A stretch of DNA of 9,490 nt from Lentimicrobiaceae bacterium (GTDB taxonomy: Bacteria; Bacteroidota; Bacteroidia; Bacteroidales; Lentimicrobiaceae): contig JAQVEI010000058.1 of assembly GCA_028697695.1 (NCBI GenBank), forward strand, positions 1-9,490, in the 5' to 3' direction. The notes under the pieces were generated by a model. The model did not search any database, was not told the DNA's origin, and saw nothing but the letters and a program-made list of their open reading frames with translations. Made by a program: the position numbers and the translations under genes. Positions within the stretch are counted from its first letter, which is position 1; each line of letters starts with the position of its first letter. Positions 7,319 to 9,490 of the stretch are shown here, piece by piece.

Positions 7319-9010
7319 ATGAAACATTTCACCATTCCCATATTTGTGCCGGAACTGGCCTGTCCCAATCGCTGTGTATTTTGTAATCAGCACAGTATAT
7401 CGGGATGTCAGCATCAGCCCCAACCTGCTGAGGTGCGTGAAATCATTGAACAACATCTTAACACCCTGCCGCAAACAAACAGCCATATAGAAATTGGTTT
7501 TTTTGGGGGTAGTTTTACCGGCATTGAACCTGATTTGCAGGAACAATATTTGGCGGTTGCCCGGGAATATCTCTTACATAGCCGGCGTATTAATGGTATT
7601 CGGCTCAGTACCCGTCCCGACTATATTGATGAAGCTGTATTGAGCCGGTTAAAACATTATGGGGTTTCGCTTATTGAGTTGGGAGCACAATCACTGAATG
7701 ATGAAGTGCTTAAATTATCAGGCAGGGGACACAGCGTGCGTGATGTGGAGCAGGCTGCTGCTATGATTAAAAGCCGTGGATTTAAACTGGGGTTACAAAT
7801 GATGACGGGATTACCCTGTGATACTCCAGAAAAATCATTTCATACTGCACAACGCATTGTAGAACTGGGAGCGGATTGCACCCGTATTTATCCTACCCTC
7901 GTAATTCGCGGTACCGAACTCGAACAGCGGTGGCGCAAAGGCAAATATCAGCCTCAAACACTTAATGAGGCCGTTGCACTATCCGCAGAATTGCTTGCCG
8001 TATTCAACAAGGGCAAGGTGGAGGTAATCCGGATTGGGTTACATCCTTCAGAGGAAATCCTTTATGGGAATGAATTGTTGGCAGGACCGTTTCATCCTTC
8101 GTTCAGAGAATTAGTGGAAACTTATGCCTGGGAGCAAAAACTAAAACCGCTCATCAAACAACATCCGCAGGGAGGTAACATAAGCATTACTGTGCCTCCT
8201 CAGCAATTGCGTTATGCTGTGGGCTACAATTCCTCCAACCGTAAGCTGCTTGAAAAGCATTTTAAAGAAGTTGAATTTGTCATAGAACAGGAAAACGGCG
8301 CATCCTTGCCCTTGATAATCACAGATAAGCGCTTACCACTTCCGGCTAAAAACGCCTTGCATACATTGGGTAAAACGCTGTTTTTACAAAGCAGCACTAT
8401 GGTCTATAAATCAATTGGTGGACATCCGGATATTTTTATGTGTGCTGATCATGAAAAAGTTGTAGTGGCGCCCGGTTTACCCGATGAAATTAAGGCAACA
8501 ATAGAGCAGCATCGTATCCGGCTTTTCACCGGTCAGGCCAATCCGGACAGGACTTATCCTGATTCTGCCCGGTACAATGCAGTGGTTACCGAAGATTACA
8601 TCATTCATCATTTAAAAATTACCGATCCTATAATTCTGAGTACATTTCCCGGAAGGAAGCACATACATGTAAACCAGGGTTATACCCGCTGTAACCTTCT
8701 TGCCCTGAGCCATTCTCATTTTTTAACATCGGACAGAGGCATAGAAAAAGCGTTGCAAGCCGAAGGTAAAAGGGTGTTATATGTTGATCCTCAGCCGGTG
8801 AGGTTGCCCGGGCAAAAGCATGGTTTCTTTCCGGGATGTTGTGGAATAATTGACAAGACGGTTTTGGTGGCAGGTAGTCTGGCGTATCATCATGAAAAGG
8901 CAGCCATCGTTACCTTTATACAAGAATCTGGAATGGAGATACACGAGCTTTACAAAGGGGTACTAACCGATGTGGGCGGTATTTTTGTTTTTGGTTCCGC
9001 ATTAGATTAA
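7319..9010 (+). CDS. Radical SAM (Elp3-like) protein fused to a GME/pentein-like domain
   Basis: Residues 1-320 form a radical SAM domain. CPNRCVFC at 15-22 supplies the CX3CX2C cysteines (15, 19, 22) for the 4Fe-4S cluster, and GFFGGSFTGI from residue 60 is the SAM-binding glycine motif. RLSTRPDYID, ELGAQSLNDEVLKLSGRGH, MMTGLPCDT and IRIGLHPSEE match the Elp3/COG1243-type proteins common in Firmicutes, which lack the Elp3 acetyltransferase half. Residues about 330-563 are a second domain. GGHPDIFMC (His369-Asp371), KVVVAPGLP, HVNQGYTRC (450-458), FLTSDRGIEKAL, LPG followed by a GCCG (506-509), and DVGGIFVF resemble, from memory, the GME-fold family DUF6873. The cysteine expected near the C-terminal GG of catalytic pentein hydrolases is not visible, so hydrolase activity is doubtful. 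The substrate is unknown; RNA or tRNA modification is only a guess from Elp3. A 104-bp gap separates it from pepT, and its tail meets a convergent gene. Confidence 0.8.
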   Translation: MKHFTIPIFVPELACPNRCVFCNQHSISGCQHQPQPAEVREIIEQHLNTLPQTNSHIEIGFFGGSFTGIEPDLQEQYLAVAREYLLHSRRINGIRLSTRPDYIDEAVLSRLKHYGVSLIELGAQSLNDEVLKLSGRGHSVRDVEQAAAMIKSRGFKLGLQMMTGLPCDTPEKSFHTAQRIVELGADCTRIYPTLVIRGTELEQRWRKGKYQPQTLNEAVALSAELLAVFNKGKVEVIRIGLHPSEEILYGNELLAGPFHPSFRELVETYAWEQKLKPLIKQHPQGGNISITVPPQQLRYAVGYNSSNRKLLEKHFKEVEFVIEQENGASLPLIITDKRLPLPAKNALHTLGKTLFLQSSTMVYKSIGGHPDIFMCADHEKVVVAPGLPDEIKATIEQHRIRLFTGQANPDRTYPDSARYNAVVTEDYIIHHLKITDPIILSTFPGRKHIHVNQGYTRCNLLALSHSHFLTSDRGIEKALQAEGKRVLYVDPQPVRLPGQKHGFFPGCCGIIDKTVLVAGSLAYHHEKAAIVTFIQESGMEIHELYKGVLTDVGGIFVFGSALD

Positions 9011-9017
9011 ACGTAAG

Positions 9018-9490
9018 TCAGGCATTCAGCATTTTAACCACCATGGCCAGTAAATCTACCTGGTCGAGGCCGCCAAGAATTTCACTCATTTGGGCTTCTT
9101 TTTCTTCCGGAGATTGATCGGAGCCGATAATTTTTGCCAGTTCTTTGGATTGCCTTACGGTAACAAAATTTTCAATTGCCTGAAGATTTAGGTTTGCATC
9201 GTCCTGTGCTTTAAAAGGCGGGCCAAAAGCCTGCAGCTCAGCAATTACGGCATCCAGCACTTCATGAGCCATTTTGCGGCATTCATCTGTCTGCGAAATC
9301 CTGCCCGATGTATCGCGTAGCGACCAAGAGCTATAGTCGGGTTGAATGGCGCGTATCAATTCCACTTTGCGGGAGTTTTCCCCGAAAATACGGCCCAGAA
9401 TCATCATGGCATTGGTTTTCCATGCCTGAAGGTCGAAAGGTTTCTGATCCAGTCGTTGTATCAAATCCCGGATTAGATAAATTTCTTTAT
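9018..9490 (-). CDS. Unrecognised helical protein (5' end beyond window)
   Basis: The reading frame stops at TGA (9020-9018) and stays open to the right window edge, giving 156 visible residues. A TTG at 9464 could serve as a start, but the eight codons upstream of it (KEIYLIRD) continue the same amphipathic pattern, so the true start probably lies outside. There is no signal peptide or membrane segment in view. The sequence looks mostly alpha-helical and charged. It includes AWKTNAMMILGRIFGENSRK, a Trp-containing helix followed by a FG-E-N-S-R segment of a kind I associate with helical N-terminal regions of some uncharacterised or Abi-type bacterial proteins; that link is weak. The C-terminal part is acidic (SPEEKEAQMSEIL) and ends in a hydrophobic helix (LLAMVVKMLNA). 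I do not recognise the family. It converges on the radical SAM gene with 7 bp between stop codons. Confidence 0.7.
   Translation of the reverse strand, partial: KEIYLIRDLIQRLDQKPFDLQAWKTNAMMILGRIFGENSRKVELIRAIQPDYSSWSLRDTSGRISQTDECRKMAHEVLDAVIAELQAFGPPFKAQDDANLNLQAIENFVTVRQSKELAKIIGSDQSPEEKEAQMSEILGGLDQVDLLAMVVKMLNA

Noticed and set aside
7130..7546. Minus-strand open frame of 138 codons spanning the end of pepT and the start of the radical SAM gene
   Set aside because: It overlaps two strongly supported plus-strand genes and has no protein-like motif.
9462..9464. TTG as the start of the right-edge hypothetical gene
   Set aside because: The frame remains open upstream to the window edge and the upstream codons continue the same helical pattern, so an off-window start is more likely.

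Overview
The window most likely comes from a member of the Bacteroidota (Bacteroidetes), plausibly a Bacteroidales-like anaerobe. Three things point there. There is an adjacent gldE-gldD pair, which is a lineage marker. Start codons lack clear Shine-Dalgarno sequences. Matches to the Bacteroidota promoter -7 motif TAnnTTTG lie just upstream of several genes. Closer taxonomic placement is inference. I saw no tRNA, rRNA, CRISPR array, insertion sequence or phage gene.

Left block (about 1-3604, all minus strand, so read right to left): msrC (free methionine-R-sulfoxide reductase), a butyrate-kinase family gene, gldE (DUF21/CBS/CorC-type membrane protein) and gldD (lipoprotein, cut by the left window edge). 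The butyrate-kinase homologue keeps the overall fold signature and length, but it has lost several residues that are nearly invariant in the ASKHA acetate/butyrate kinase family. It also has no phosphotransbutyrylase partner in view.

Central divergent region (3605-3908): 304 bp without a gene. It carries a good minus-strand promoter candidate for msrC and a plus-strand -7 candidate for the transporter gene, plus a short inverted repeat and a palindrome.

Right block (3909-9010, plus strand): an OPT-family oligopeptide transporter, then pepT (tripeptidase T) 45 bp downstream. Together they make a plausible peptide import and hydrolysis unit. About 100 bp further on is a 563-residue protein that joins an Elp3-like radical SAM domain, without the acetyltransferase half, to a C-terminal domain resembling the GME/pentein-fold family DUF6873. 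This fusion is the most unusual architecture here.

Right edge (9018-9490, minus strand): a convergent, unrecognised helical protein whose 5' end runs out of the window. Only 7 bp separate its stop codon from that of the radical SAM gene.

No obviously new multi-gene system is visible. The two items most worth following up are the radical SAM-GME fusion and the active-site-degenerate butyrate-kinase homologue.
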